This document shows, one piece after another, positions 1 to 5,150 of a stretch of DNA of 5,150 bases (position 1 is the stretch's first letter; each line of letters begins with the position of its first letter). The stretch is taken from positions 1 to 5,150 of the forward strand of contig JAVBKF010000122.1 in assembly GCA_031554215.1 (NCBI GenBank), in the 5' to 3' direction. A program made the translations under genes and the position numbers. The notes beneath the pieces are model-generated. The model was not told the origin of the DNA. It made no database searches and saw nothing but the letters and a program-made list of their open reading frames with translations. Origin of the DNA: JAVBKE01 sp031554215. Lineage in GTDB: Bacteria; Bacillota; Bacilli; JARBTR01.

Positions 1-390
1 AATGATACCAACACCAATGACAACTAGCACCCATGGCGGTGTCTGCGGAAAGACCCAGATGTTCATTATTTTTGAAAAACTACAGAGCATGTAAATAATC
101 ACCGTCATAAAATAGAACACATAGAGCCAGTTAATCGCAGTTCCAAGCATTTTGCCAAAGTGTTTCTGGAGCATTTCCGTGCCAGAAAGCTCCGGAAATT
201 TCTTGATACTGTACCACATTGCAAACAACAGCACCTGCTTGAGTAGTCCAGCAATGATGATAATCCACCATCCATCATTGCCAGTAATCATCATCAGACT
301 GCGGTAACCTGATGAAAATGTCGCACCGAGCTGTGTCAGTAGCAGGATGAAAAACAATTGAGTTGGACTGATACTATTATTCTTTATCAT
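1..390 (-). CDS. GerB-family spore germination permease subunit (partial, N-terminal 130 residues)
   Basis: This is the start of a GerB-type (endospore germination permease) subunit of a GerA-class germinant receptor, an integral protein of the spore inner membrane. The family belongs to the amino acid/polyamine/organocation superfamily and is thought to form the germinant-binding part of the receptor. The reading frame is open from an ATG at 390 to the window edge, so the C-terminal part (about 230 residues in typical members) is missing. The N-terminus MIKNNSISPTQLF, followed by a hydrophobic segment ending in SSGYR (residues about 11-30), is typical of the family. Further hydrophobic segments lie at about 41-60, 84-105 and 119-130. 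The ATG lies inside the end of the upstream A-subunit gene (14-base overlap, different frame), with a modest GAGG about 10 bases upstream, which suggests translational coupling. The family call is confident; the specific operon (gerA, gerB, gerK or other) and the germinant cannot be decided. Confidence 0.9.
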   Translation of the reverse strand, partial: MIKNNSISPTQLFFILLLTQLGATFSSGYRSLMMITGNDGWWIIIIAGLLKQVLLFAMWYSIKKFPELSGTEMLQKHFGKMLGTAINWLYVFYFMTVIIYMLCSFSKIMNIWVFPQTPPWVLVVIGVGII

Positions 391-1834
391 GTTGCCACGA
401 CCTCGACCCATATTCTTTTATTTTCTTACTACTTTTGACCATTAACTCCCGCCGATTCATTTTCCAAAAGGGTACGCGAACAACTGAATCTGCCAATTCT
501 TTCGGACGTAATGGCGCAAGCGTTGCAAAGTACGGTGCACCAAAGGACCGCAGTGTGCAGAGGTGAAAGATGATCACAAATAAACCAACAGTAAGTCCCA
601 ATAGACCGAGCATATAGGCGAGAATCATTAGCGGAAAGCTTAGTAATCGGCTTGTGTTACTCATCTCAGTCGATGGTGATACGAACGATGTCAATGCCGT
701 CAGGGCAACAATAATGATGATAATATTCGACAAGAGCCCAGCAGCAACGACTGCCTGGCCAATGAGAATCGCACCAACAAGCCCGACTGTACTAGCAATG
801 GCTTTCGGCAAACGCACCGAGACTTCCCTGATTAGTTCGATTGTTAGTTGCATGAGGAGTGCCTCGGCAATGGGTGGAAGCGGAACCGCGTTAATAGAGG
901 CCTGCATTGAAAAAATGAGTTCCGTCGGAATCAAATCAATATGAAACGTAACCAAAGCGATATAAAATCCTGGCAATGTTAATGTGACAAAGAAACCTGC
1001 ATAACGAATCAATCTGATTAAGCTACTGAAATACCAGCGACTATTATAGTCCTCTGCTGTTTGATAGAAACTTTCAAATGTAGAAGGGACAACTAGAACG
1101 ACCGGACTACCATCGAGTACAAGGACAATTTTACCGTCCATTAAATTGGCAGCGACACGATCTGGCCGCTCTGTATGTAACATTTGAGGAAATGGTGAAA
1201 ATGATGAGTCTTCCAAAGATTCAATTACCGTACCAGGGTTCTGCAAATAGTCCACTGAAATATGAGCAATTCTGCGCTCGACCTCTTTAAGCATATCTTT
1301 ATTGACAAGGTCATTCATATACATGATGGCAATCTTAGACTTTGAATACTCCCCTTTCACTTTATATTTCACTGTCAATTGACTGCTTTCAATTCGCTTC
1401 CTAATCTGATAAATATTTAAAATAATGCTTTCAACAAAGCCATCATGTGCACCCTTCATTGCCTGCTCAGTAATCGACTCCGAAATTGGTCTCGATGTCG
1501 TTGAAGCAACATCCAGTAAGAAAATACTAGTAGACTGATCAGTGATCAGCGCGCAATTCCCTTTGAGCATCCCTTCGACCGCAATTTGCAAACTCTCAGT
1601 TTCCAGTACATTCTTCGCCAAAATAATGTTTTTCCAAGGTCCTTTGGGTCGTTCAGATAGCGGTTCGAGCACATACGATTTCAACTTGATTTCATCAATT
1701 AATGTGTCGATAAACATGATCGTGATATTTTCCCCTTCTTTTTCAACCTCTCGAATGATCAAATCACCACTATAATTAAATGACTCCCTGATTGATTCAA
1801 TAAACACTTCATGCATCTTTACATTAGAAACCAT
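377..1834 (-). CDS. GerA-family spore germination protein (A subunit of germinant receptor)
   Basis: This is the A subunit of a GerA-type nutrient germinant receptor, which works with B and C subunits in the spore inner membrane to start germination. The 485-residue length is normal for the family. A soluble N-terminal domain covers about residues 1-265 and ends in the characteristic stretch SPFPQMLHTERPDRV (about 213-227), then DGKIVLVLDGSP (about 233-244) and TAEDYNSRW. The membrane part follows, with hydrophobic segments around 273-300, 303-330, 345-385 and 395-427, and ends with PLRPKELADS (about 441-450), also typical. I place the start at the ATG at 1834, because GAAGGTGAT lies just upstream as a Shine-Dalgarno sequence. 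An in-frame GTG at 1843 would give 488 residues, but it sits inside that ribosome binding site. The gene overlaps the B-subunit gene downstream by 14 bases. No C-subunit gene lies between them. Expression in the forespore under sigma-G is expected for the family but only weakly supported here. Confidence 0.95.
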   Translation of the reverse strand: MVSNVKMHEVFIESIRESFNYSGDLIIREVEKEGENITIMFIDTLIDEIKLKSYVLEPLSERPKGPWKNIILAKNVLETESLQIAVEGMLKGNCALITDQSTSIFLLDVASTTSRPISESITEQAMKGAHDGFVESIILNIYQIRKRIESSQLTVKYKVKGEYSKSKIAIMYMNDLVNKDMLKEVERRIAHISVDYLQNPGTVIESLEDSSFSPFPQMLHTERPDRVAANLMDGKIVLVLDGSPVVLVVPSTFESFYQTAEDYNSRWYFSSLIRLIRYAGFFVTLTLPGFYIALVTFHIDLIPTELIFSMQASINAVPLPPIAEALLMQLTIELIREVSVRLPKAIASTVGLVGAILIGQAVVAAGLLSNIIIIIVALTALTSFVSPSTEMSNTSRLLSFPLMILAYMLGLLGLTVGLFVIIFHLCTLRSFGAPYFATLAPLRPKELADSVVRVPFWKMNRRELMVKSSKKIKEYGSRSWQHDKE

Positions 1835-1839
1835 TCGTA

Positions 1840-1941
1840 TCACCTTCGATCTTTTTCATACACAATAATATCCCCAAACAATCTTTTTTTATTTCCCAAG
1901 TTGATTCTAAATCCTCCTGCGTATAAAAAATGTATAAACAT
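1840..1941 (-). CDS. Possible 33-codon leader ORF upstream of the germination operon
   Basis: This small open frame starts at an ATG at 1941 preceded by GGAGG (1953-1957, spacing 11). It runs 33 codons to a TGA at 1842-1840, ending five bases before the preferred start of the GerA-family gene. The TGA overlaps the alternative GTG start of that gene as GTGA. The peptide begins MFIHFLYAGGFRINLGNKKR, has one short hydrophobic patch and is rich in Lys and Arg; I do not recognise it. An upstream in-frame ATG at 1959 would give 39 residues but has no ribosome binding site. Another frame over the same DNA is also open for 57 codons and ends inside the GerA gene with MKKIEGDTNGF, but lacks a good start. 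Because two frames are open, coding is uncertain: this may be a translationally coupled leader peptide or chance. Confidence 0.3.
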   Translation of the reverse strand: MFIHFLYAGGFRINLGNKKRLFGDIIVYEKDRR

Positions 1942-1990
1942 AAAGGTCCAATCCTCCATTGATCAAAGTGTTTTAGTCTGACCAAAATAA

Positions 1991-2051
1991 CGAGATGCTA
2001 AGGCATATCCGCTACAATTCAAAAGATGTCAGGAAAATAAATTTGCATTCT
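1991..2051 (-). promoter_or_regulatory. Weak sigma-G-like promoter candidates for the germination operon
   Basis: GerA-class operons are normally transcribed in the forespore by sigma-G, whose sites resemble TGMATA - 17/18 bases - CATnnTA. Two imperfect candidates occur on the minus strand: AGAATG (2051-2046), 17 bases, CATCTTT (2028-2022); and TGAATT (2021-2016), 18 bases, CATCTCG (1997-1991). Each departs from consensus at two or three positions. Either would place the transcript start roughly 150-185 bases before the GerA start codon and would include the small leader ORF. I regard both as suggestions only. Confidence 0.2.
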
Positions 2052-2071
2052 TTTTACAAAGTGTCTAAAAT
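2043..2071 (+). promoter_or_regulatory. Candidate sigma-A promoter for the lysine riboswitch-lysP transcript
   Basis: TAAAAT (2066-2071, five of six matches to TATAAT) is preceded by TTGCAT (2043-2048, three of six matches to TTGACA) at a 17-base spacing. Transcription would start near 2078, some 40 bases before the first riboswitch helix. An alternative -10 element, AATAAT at 2096-2101, would start the RNA only about 10 bases before helix P1, which is a common arrangement for riboswitches, but it lacks a recognisable -35 element. A promoter must lie in this region; which one is used is not clear. Confidence 0.35.
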
Positions 2072-2114
2072 GGGGTGAAAGTATTCACAAAATTGAATAA
2101 TGCCTTGCTCTTTA

Positions 2115-2270
2115 TGGTGAGGTAGAGGTCGCGATCTTTAAAAGTAGATTACATGAGGTACTAGAGATACCGCTCAACAGTGTAATTTGAAAGGAAAAAT
2201 CGCCGAAGTATATACAAGTCTCTTGTGTATATGCTGGGACTGTCTCCGAAAGGAACAGGACTGTCACAAT
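2115..2270 (+). promoter_or_regulatory. Lysine riboswitch (L-box) aptamer
   Basis: The leader of lysP holds the conserved L-box blocks in order: GGTAGAGGTCGCGAT (2121-2135), AGTA (2143-2146), GAAAGG (2189-2194), CGCCGAAG (2201-2208), GCTGGG (2233-2238), CCGAAAGG (2246-2253) and GGACTGTCACA (2258-2268). Helices can be traced. P1 is 2118-2125 with 2261-2268, with one A-A mismatch and two G-U pairs. P2 starts GCGAT (2131-2135) with ATCGC (2199-2203), continues ATTACA (2148-2153) with TGTAAT (2181-2186), and is capped by GGTA/TACC around the loop CTAGAGA (2161-2167). P3 is 2208-2216 with 2226-2234. A last hairpin at 2240-2258 has a GAAA tetraloop. Loop bases AGAGA (2163-2167) are exactly complementary to TCTCT (2219-2223) in the P3 loop, matching the kissing-loop contact known for this class. 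The RNA binds L-lysine and here should repress the lysine permease downstream. Confidence 0.96.
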
Positions 2271-2271
2271 T

Positions 2272-2318
2272 GTGCCTAGCGTTCTTGCATGTTTATACAG
2301 CAGCAAGAAAATAGGTAC
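2272..2318 (+). promoter_or_regulatory. Stem-loop in the riboswitch expression platform
   Basis: Directly after the aptamer, GTGCCTA (2272-2278) can pair with TAGGTAC (2312-2318), one G-U pair, and inside it TTCTTGC (2282-2288) pairs with GCAAGAA (2303-2309). There is no T-run after it, so it is not an intrinsic terminator itself. It may be a spacer helix that brings the 3' strand of P1 close to the downstream terminator arm. The pairing is visible; the role is inferred. Confidence 0.5.
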
Positions 2319-2354
2319 GTTCAAATTGTGTTGTGCTATCTTAATGAAAGAAAA

Positions 2355-2383
2355 TGACAGCTATACGATTGTCAATTCTTTTG
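2355..2383 (+). terminator. Riboswitch-controlled intrinsic terminator of the lysP leader
   Basis: TGACA (2355-2359) pairs with TGTCA (2370-2374) around a 10-base loop, and two AA/TT pairs can extend the stem past an A-A mismatch. The stem is followed by ATTCTTTT. The 5' arm with its next base, TGACAG (2355-2360), is exactly complementary to CTGTCA (2261-2266), the 3' strand of aptamer helix P1. This is the layout of an L-box switch: with lysine bound P1 keeps CTGTCA and the terminator can form; without lysine CTGTCA can capture TGACAG and the terminator is broken. The stem is short and the T-tract is interrupted, so the terminator looks weak. No complement to the lysP ribosome binding site was found that would suggest translational control instead. 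Confidence 0.5.
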
Positions 2384-2401
2384 AAAAGAAATGAAACATA
2401 T

Positions 2402-2407
2402 GGGGAG
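2402..2407 (+). promoter_or_regulatory. Ribosome binding site of lysP
   Basis: GGGGAG lies eight bases before the ATG at 2416 and supports this start. The resulting N-terminus, with its NAPELKRNLKSRHL stretch, lines up with the cytoplasmic N-terminus of LysP proteins. Confidence 0.75.
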
Positions 2408-2415
2408 ATGTAGGC

Positions 2416-3906
2416 ATGAAAAAGCTCGCAGTGGAAGTAGAAGAAACAAATGCACCAGAATTAAAAAGGAATCTAAAGTCACGACATTTAGTGATGATTT
2501 CCCTTGGCGGTGCCATCGGAACTGGCCTTTTCCTCGCAAGTGGAAACGCATTACATACAGCAGGACCCGGCGGCGCACTTGCTGCCTATGCGATTGTTGG
2601 TATCATGGTTTATTTTGTTATGACAAGTTTGGCAGAAATGGCAGCATTCATGCCTGTTTCTGGCTCTTTTAGCACATACGCAACAAAGTTTGTTGACCCT
2701 GCATTTGGTTTTGCAATGGGGTGGAACTATTGGTACAACTGGGCGATCACCGTTGCCGCTGAACTCGTCGCAGCAGCACTGATTATGCAGTACTGGTTTA
2801 AAGATGCGCCGCCAATTATCTGGAGCGTATTATTCTTAGGGATTATCTTTTTGCTCAATATCATGTCTGTACGCGGTTTTGGTGAATCTGAGTATTGGTT
2901 TGCCATGATTAAAGTCGTCACCGTTATCCTATTTCTTGCCACCTCTTTTGGAATTATTTTTGGGATTCTTGGCGGAGGTGATCCGTTAGGATTTGAAAAC
3001 TTCACCATTGCTGATGGTCCTTTTCATAACGGTTTCATGGCGATATTTGGTGTCTGTATGATTGCAGGATTCTCATTCCAAGGAACAGAGCTACTCGGGG
3101 TCGCAGCTGGAGAAAGCGAAAATCCAGAAGAGAATATTCCAAAGGCAATTCGCAGTGTATTTTGGCGAATCCTATTGTTCTATATTCTGTCAATCTTTGT
3201 GATTGCGTTAATTATCCCTTTCACAACACCGAGCCTCGCCAGTGATACTGTGGCAACAAGCCCATTCACATTGGTGTTTGAAAATATTGGGATTACCTTT
3301 GCGGCTTCTGCAATGAACGCTGTTATCCTCACATCTGTTCTTTCAGCTGGAAATTCCGGTATGTATGCTTCAACGAGAATGCTATGGACCTTAGCCGTTG
3401 AAGGAAAAGCACCAAAGTTCTTAGCAAAAGTCAACTCGCGCGGTATTCCAATCAATGCACTGCTAACGACAACAGTTGTTGGTTCGATTGCTTTCTTAAC
3501 AGCACTCACTGGTGGAAGCCTCGGTGAAGGCGCTGTTTACGGCTGGTTACTAGCAGCTTCAGGTATGTCAGGATTTATCGTTTGGGTTGGTATCTCCATT
3601 ACCCATTACCGTTTCCGTAAGGCGTATCTTGCACAAGGCCTTAATCTCGGCGATCTACCTTACCGGGCAAAATGGTTTCCATTCGGACCTATTTTTGCTT
3701 TCATTGTCTGCCTGATTATTATCATCGGTCAGGGCTACGATATATTTGCCAGCGGGGGAGACATCGAATGGCTGGGACTGATTGCAGTCTATATAGGCGT
3801 ACCACTCTTCCTAGTGTTGTGGCTCGGCTATAAGTACGTGAAGAAAACCAAATTAATCCCGCTAGACCAAGTAGACTTTTCTTCACGAAAGAAAACCAGC
3901 CGTTAA
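2416..3906 (+). CDS. lysP: LysP-type lysine-specific permease
   Basis: This is a cytoplasmic-membrane amino acid transporter of the APC superfamily, amino acid transporter family, very similar by eye to Escherichia coli LysP, a proton-coupled L-lysine importer. It has 496 residues and about 12 hydrophobic segments. Shared LysP features include KSRHL before the first segment, GGAIGTGLFLASG (31-43, the broken substrate-binding helix 1), PVSGSFSTYA (80-89), GWNYWYNWA (102-110), SVRGFGESEYWF (151-162), GFSFQGTELLGVAAGES (218-234, helix 6 with Glu225), SVFWRILLFY (247-256), SAGNSGMYASTRML (310-323) and LPYRAKWFPFGPIFAF (414-429). Short charged tails lie at both ends. It is the only gene of its transcription unit, preceded by a lysine riboswitch, which independently supports lysine as substrate, and is followed by a strong terminator. 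No truncation or frame disruption is seen. In E. coli LysP also acts as a co-sensor for CadC; nothing here shows such a role. Confidence 0.96.
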   Translation: MKKLAVEVEETNAPELKRNLKSRHLVMISLGGAIGTGLFLASGNALHTAGPGGALAAYAIVGIMVYFVMTSLAEMAAFMPVSGSFSTYATKFVDPAFGFAMGWNYWYNWAITVAAELVAAALIMQYWFKDAPPIIWSVLFLGIIFLLNIMSVRGFGESEYWFAMIKVVTVILFLATSFGIIFGILGGGDPLGFENFTIADGPFHNGFMAIFGVCMIAGFSFQGTELLGVAAGESENPEENIPKAIRSVFWRILLFYILSIFVIALIIPFTTPSLASDTVATSPFTLVFENIGITFAASAMNAVILTSVLSAGNSGMYASTRMLWTLAVEGKAPKFLAKVNSRGIPINALLTTTVVGSIAFLTALTGGSLGEGAVYGWLLAASGMSGFIVWVGISITHYRFRKAYLAQGLNLGDLPYRAKWFPFGPIFAFIVCLIIIIGQGYDIFASGGDIEWLGLIAVYIGVPLFLVLWLGYKYVKKTKLIPLDQVDFSSRKKTSR

Positions 3907-3916
3907 GTAATTTCAT

Positions 3917-3967
3917 AAAAAAACCACCAAAGCGAGTGCTACCTAGCGCTTGCTTTGGTGGTTTTTT
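3917..3967. terminator. Bidirectional intrinsic terminator between lysP and the convergent gene
   Basis: A long hairpin pairs 3923-3940 with 3945-3962 (18 pairs including two G-U pairs on the plus strand) around the loop ACCT. Its outer arm is ACCACCAAAGC / GCTTTGGTGGT. It is flanked by seven A residues on the left and six T residues on the right, so it should stop transcription from both directions: lysP (ends 3906) and the minus-strand dehydrogenase-like gene (ends 3979). A second GGTGGT copy at 3968-3973 lies just outside and could offer a slipped outer pairing. Confidence 0.93.
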
Positions 3968-3978
3968 GGTGGTAAAAG

Positions 3979-4857
3979 CTATTCTTCCTGTGAGATATGC
4001 TTAATCAACTGTGGTAGCCAGTCATCCAGTGTCCGAAACTGAAACCCAAGCGCACGTGCTTTTTCATTATTTAACGTCCAATCAGCTTCAATGCCAAACG
4101 GTGACGCGTGCTCATCCGCAGTCATCTTTTCAATCATTGCTACTTCGCCAGTACTATTTTCAATTAAACTAATTAAATTCCGAAGAGAAATCGTCCCATT
4201 TGAACAGGCATTGATTGGGCCTACAGTATCCAGATTCTGCCCAAGCTCAAAAAGAAACTCCGCTGCCTCAGCTGAATTGATAAATGATATCGACGCATCA
4301 GGTGCTAGGAAGCCAATCGCTTGTTTCCGTGACACATGTTCAACATGGAAATGGAGGCGCCGCGTATAATCATCCTCGCCAAGAACAATCGGAAACCGAA
4401 CCGCACTAACAGGAAATAGCGCATTCTGAAAAAACACCGCCTCTGCCTGGCGCTTCGCTTCACCGTAACCCACTTCGGCACCCTGCGGATCAAACACATA
4501 GTGATATGGATCAAAATCAGATTCAACCAACCTATCTTTCCAATCATAAACAGACATTGACGATGTAAACACCCATTTGCTGGCCTTCCCTGCAAACAGA
4601 TCAATGGCAATTTGAGCATCTTTTGCTGTATAACAAACGTTATCATAGACAACATCCCAGACATCGCCGCTAGAAAATGCTCTTTCCATATCCTGATGGC
4701 AACTGCGATCAACCCTTTGGCGCCTGACCTTATCGCCAAAGTCATCGGCTGAATTACCCCGTGTGACCATAGTCACCTGATCACCATTTTCAATTAGGCG
4801 TTCAATCAGTCGTTTACCAAAATACCTAGTCCCGCCGAAAACTAGAACCCGTCTCAT
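3979..4857 (-). CDS. NAD(P)-dependent epimerase/dehydratase family protein (atypical extended SDR)
   Basis: This is a Rossmann-fold protein of the short-chain dehydrogenase/reductase superfamily, 292 residues, probably cytosolic. The nucleotide-binding loop is RRVLVFGGTRYFG (residues 2-14). It has Arg where the canonical GxxGxxG motif has its middle Gly, a form typical of a subgroup of atypical SDRs. VTRGN (31-35) follows the second strand; its Arg could favour NADP. VFTSSMSVYD (96-105) supplies the usual Ser region, and Tyr131-Gly-Glu-Ala-Lys135 forms the YxxxK pair, so catalysis is possible. RFPIVLG (154-160) is the conserved strand after it. The start at 4857 is set by AAGGAGGG seven bases upstream; an in-frame TTG at 4896 would add 13 residues but overlaps the promoter and ribosome binding site. 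The gene seems monocistronic within the window and gives no substrate clue. It could be a sugar-nucleotide epimerase/reductase-like enzyme; the exact reaction is unknown. Confidence 0.88.
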   Translation of the reverse strand: MRRVLVFGGTRYFGKRLIERLIENGDQVTMVTRGNSADDFGDKVRRQRVDRSCHQDMERAFSSGDVWDVVYDNVCYTAKDAQIAIDLFAGKASKWVFTSSMSVYDWKDRLVESDFDPYHYVFDPQGAEVGYGEAKRQAEAVFFQNALFPVSAVRFPIVLGEDDYTRRLHFHVEHVSRKQAIGFLAPDASISFINSAEAAEFLFELGQNLDTVGPINACSNGTISLRNLISLIENSTGEVAMIEKMTADEHASPFGIEADWTLNNEKARALGFQFRTLDDWLPQLIKHISQEE

Positions 4858-4863
4858 CGAAAT

Positions 4864-4871
4864 CCCTCCTT
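4864..4871 (-). promoter_or_regulatory. Ribosome binding site of the dehydrogenase-like gene
   Basis: AAGGAGGG on the minus strand lies just before the ATG at 4857; its AAGGAGG core is seven bases away. It is a near-perfect Bacillales Shine-Dalgarno sequence and decides this start over the TTG at 4896. Confidence 0.85.
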
Positions 4872-4881
4872 GTGTCCCTTG

Positions 4882-4911
4882 ATTATAACCTAACAAGCTA
4901 TTAATCGTCTG
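4882..4911 (-). promoter_or_regulatory. Candidate sigma-A promoter of the dehydrogenase-like gene
   Basis: On the minus strand a perfect TATAAT (4887-4882) is preceded at 18 bases by CAGACG (4911-4906), which matches TTGACA only at its central GAC. Transcription would start near 4875, giving a very short leader of roughly 18 bases with the Shine-Dalgarno sequence almost at its 5' end. The -10 element is convincing, the -35 element is poor. Confidence 0.5.
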
Positions 4912-4915
4912 CTTT

Positions 4916-5014
4916 TTACACAGAAGGATCGTGTTTCAGTTTGATTCTGATGATCTCCCTTTTGACTTCATCGAATTTCAGGCATTTATGCTCTGTAAAT
5001 CTTCTAATAAACAT
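4916..5014 (-). CDS. Doubtful 32-codon ORF upstream of the dehydrogenase-like gene
   Basis: An ATG at 5014 opens 32 codons to a TAA at 4918-4916. The peptide is very basic (starts MFIRRFTEHKCLKFDEVKRE and ends KLKHDPSV) and has no membrane segment. The frame stays open 16 codons upstream of the ATG to a TGA, without a better start. The only purine-rich stretch, GAGGGG, lies about 19 bases before the ATG, too far for a normal ribosome binding site. I do not recognise it; it may be a remnant of a longer gene or chance. The rest of 4858-5150 shows no convincing gene: the open frame on the plus strand at 4941-5138 lacks a ribosome binding site. Confidence 0.2.
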   Translation of the reverse strand: MFIRRFTEHKCLKFDEVKREIIRIKLKHDPSV

Positions 5015-5150
5015 TTTAAAATCTGCGAAAATCCCCTCGACTATTCTGCAAAAAATGTATCACGTCATTTCAACTGATTTCAGTACTTCCCTCATTTATC
5101 TTGAAATTACCGTGCTGCTTTTCCCTCGTTTTTTGTGACAAATGGCAAAA

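Noticed and set aside
1835..1843. GTG at 1843 as start of the GerA-family gene
   Set aside because: The GTG is part of the GAAGGTGAT ribosome binding site for the ATG at 1834; the extra three residues have no support.
1834..2013. 57-codon minus-strand open stretch ending MKKIEGDTNGF inside the GerA gene start
   Set aside because: It has no ATG until its last 11 codons, no ribosome binding site at the TTG near its beginning, and competes with the better-started 33-codon frame.
2272..2318. Hairpin after the aptamer as the riboswitch terminator
   Set aside because: It is followed by GTTCAAATTG rather than a T-run; the later hairpin at 2355-2383 fits better.
2112..2324. 70-codon minus-strand open frame beginning MNVPIFLLL
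   Set aside because: It lies exactly antisense to the lysine riboswitch, whose conserved RNA structure explains the sequence.
4305..4745. 146-codon minus-strand frame within the dehydrogenase-like gene
   Set aside because: It is a shifted-frame shadow of the SDR-superfamily coding sequence, which has clear motifs and a good start.
4858..4896. TTG at 4896 as start of the dehydrogenase-like gene (13 extra residues)
   Set aside because: The extension would translate the TATAAT element and the AAGGAGGG ribosome binding site, and the nucleotide-binding strand begins directly after the internal Met.
4941..5138. 65-codon plus-strand open frame beginning MILMISLL
   Set aside because: It has no Shine-Dalgarno sequence, low-complexity hydrophobic/Ser-Thr composition typical of antisense A/T-rich DNA, and no recognisable family.
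1..5150. CRISPR arrays, tRNA or rRNA genes, and complete insertion sequences
   Set aside because: No regularly spaced direct repeats, no tRNA-like cloverleaf motifs, no rRNA blocks and no transposase motifs were seen on either strand.

Overview
The window looks like chromosomal DNA of a low-to-moderate GC, endospore-forming member of the Bacillota (Bacillales; Bacillaceae or Planococcaceae would fit). The evidence is a pair of GerA-type spore germination receptor genes, a classical lysine (L-box) riboswitch, AAGGAGG-type ribosome binding sites and a strong A/T-tailed terminator. Species cannot be decided from the sequence.

Layout. Positions 1-1834 (minus strand) hold two genes of a germinant receptor operon. 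These are a complete GerA-family A subunit and, overlapping its end by 14 bases, the first 130 codons of a GerB-family permease subunit that runs off the left edge. Positions 1835-2415 form a long divergent intergenic region. On the minus side it carries the germination operon leader, with a possible 33-codon leader ORF and only weak sigma-G-like promoter candidates. On the plus side it carries a well-formed lysine riboswitch with a traceable expression platform. Positions 2416-3906 (plus) encode a LysP-type lysine permease. Positions 3917-3967 are a bidirectional terminator between lysP and a convergent gene. Positions 3979-4857 (minus) encode an atypical short-chain dehydrogenase/reductase superfamily protein with a GGTRYFG nucleotide-binding loop and a YxxxK pair. 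Positions 4858-5150 contain that gene's promoter and ribosome binding site, and otherwise no convincing gene, only a small ORF of doubtful status.

How the parts work together. The best-supported functional unit is riboswitch plus permease: lysine binding to the leader RNA should favour an intrinsic terminator and shut off lysine import. A six-base complement between the 3' strand of P1 and the terminator's 5' arm gives a concrete switching model. The two ger genes form the core of a membrane receptor in the spore inner membrane that senses small nutrients; the usual lipoprotein C subunit is not between them and may lie beyond the left edge. The dehydrogenase-like gene appears to be a stand-alone unit. 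I found no clearly new system. The least explained parts are the germination leader ORF and the rightmost 290 bases.
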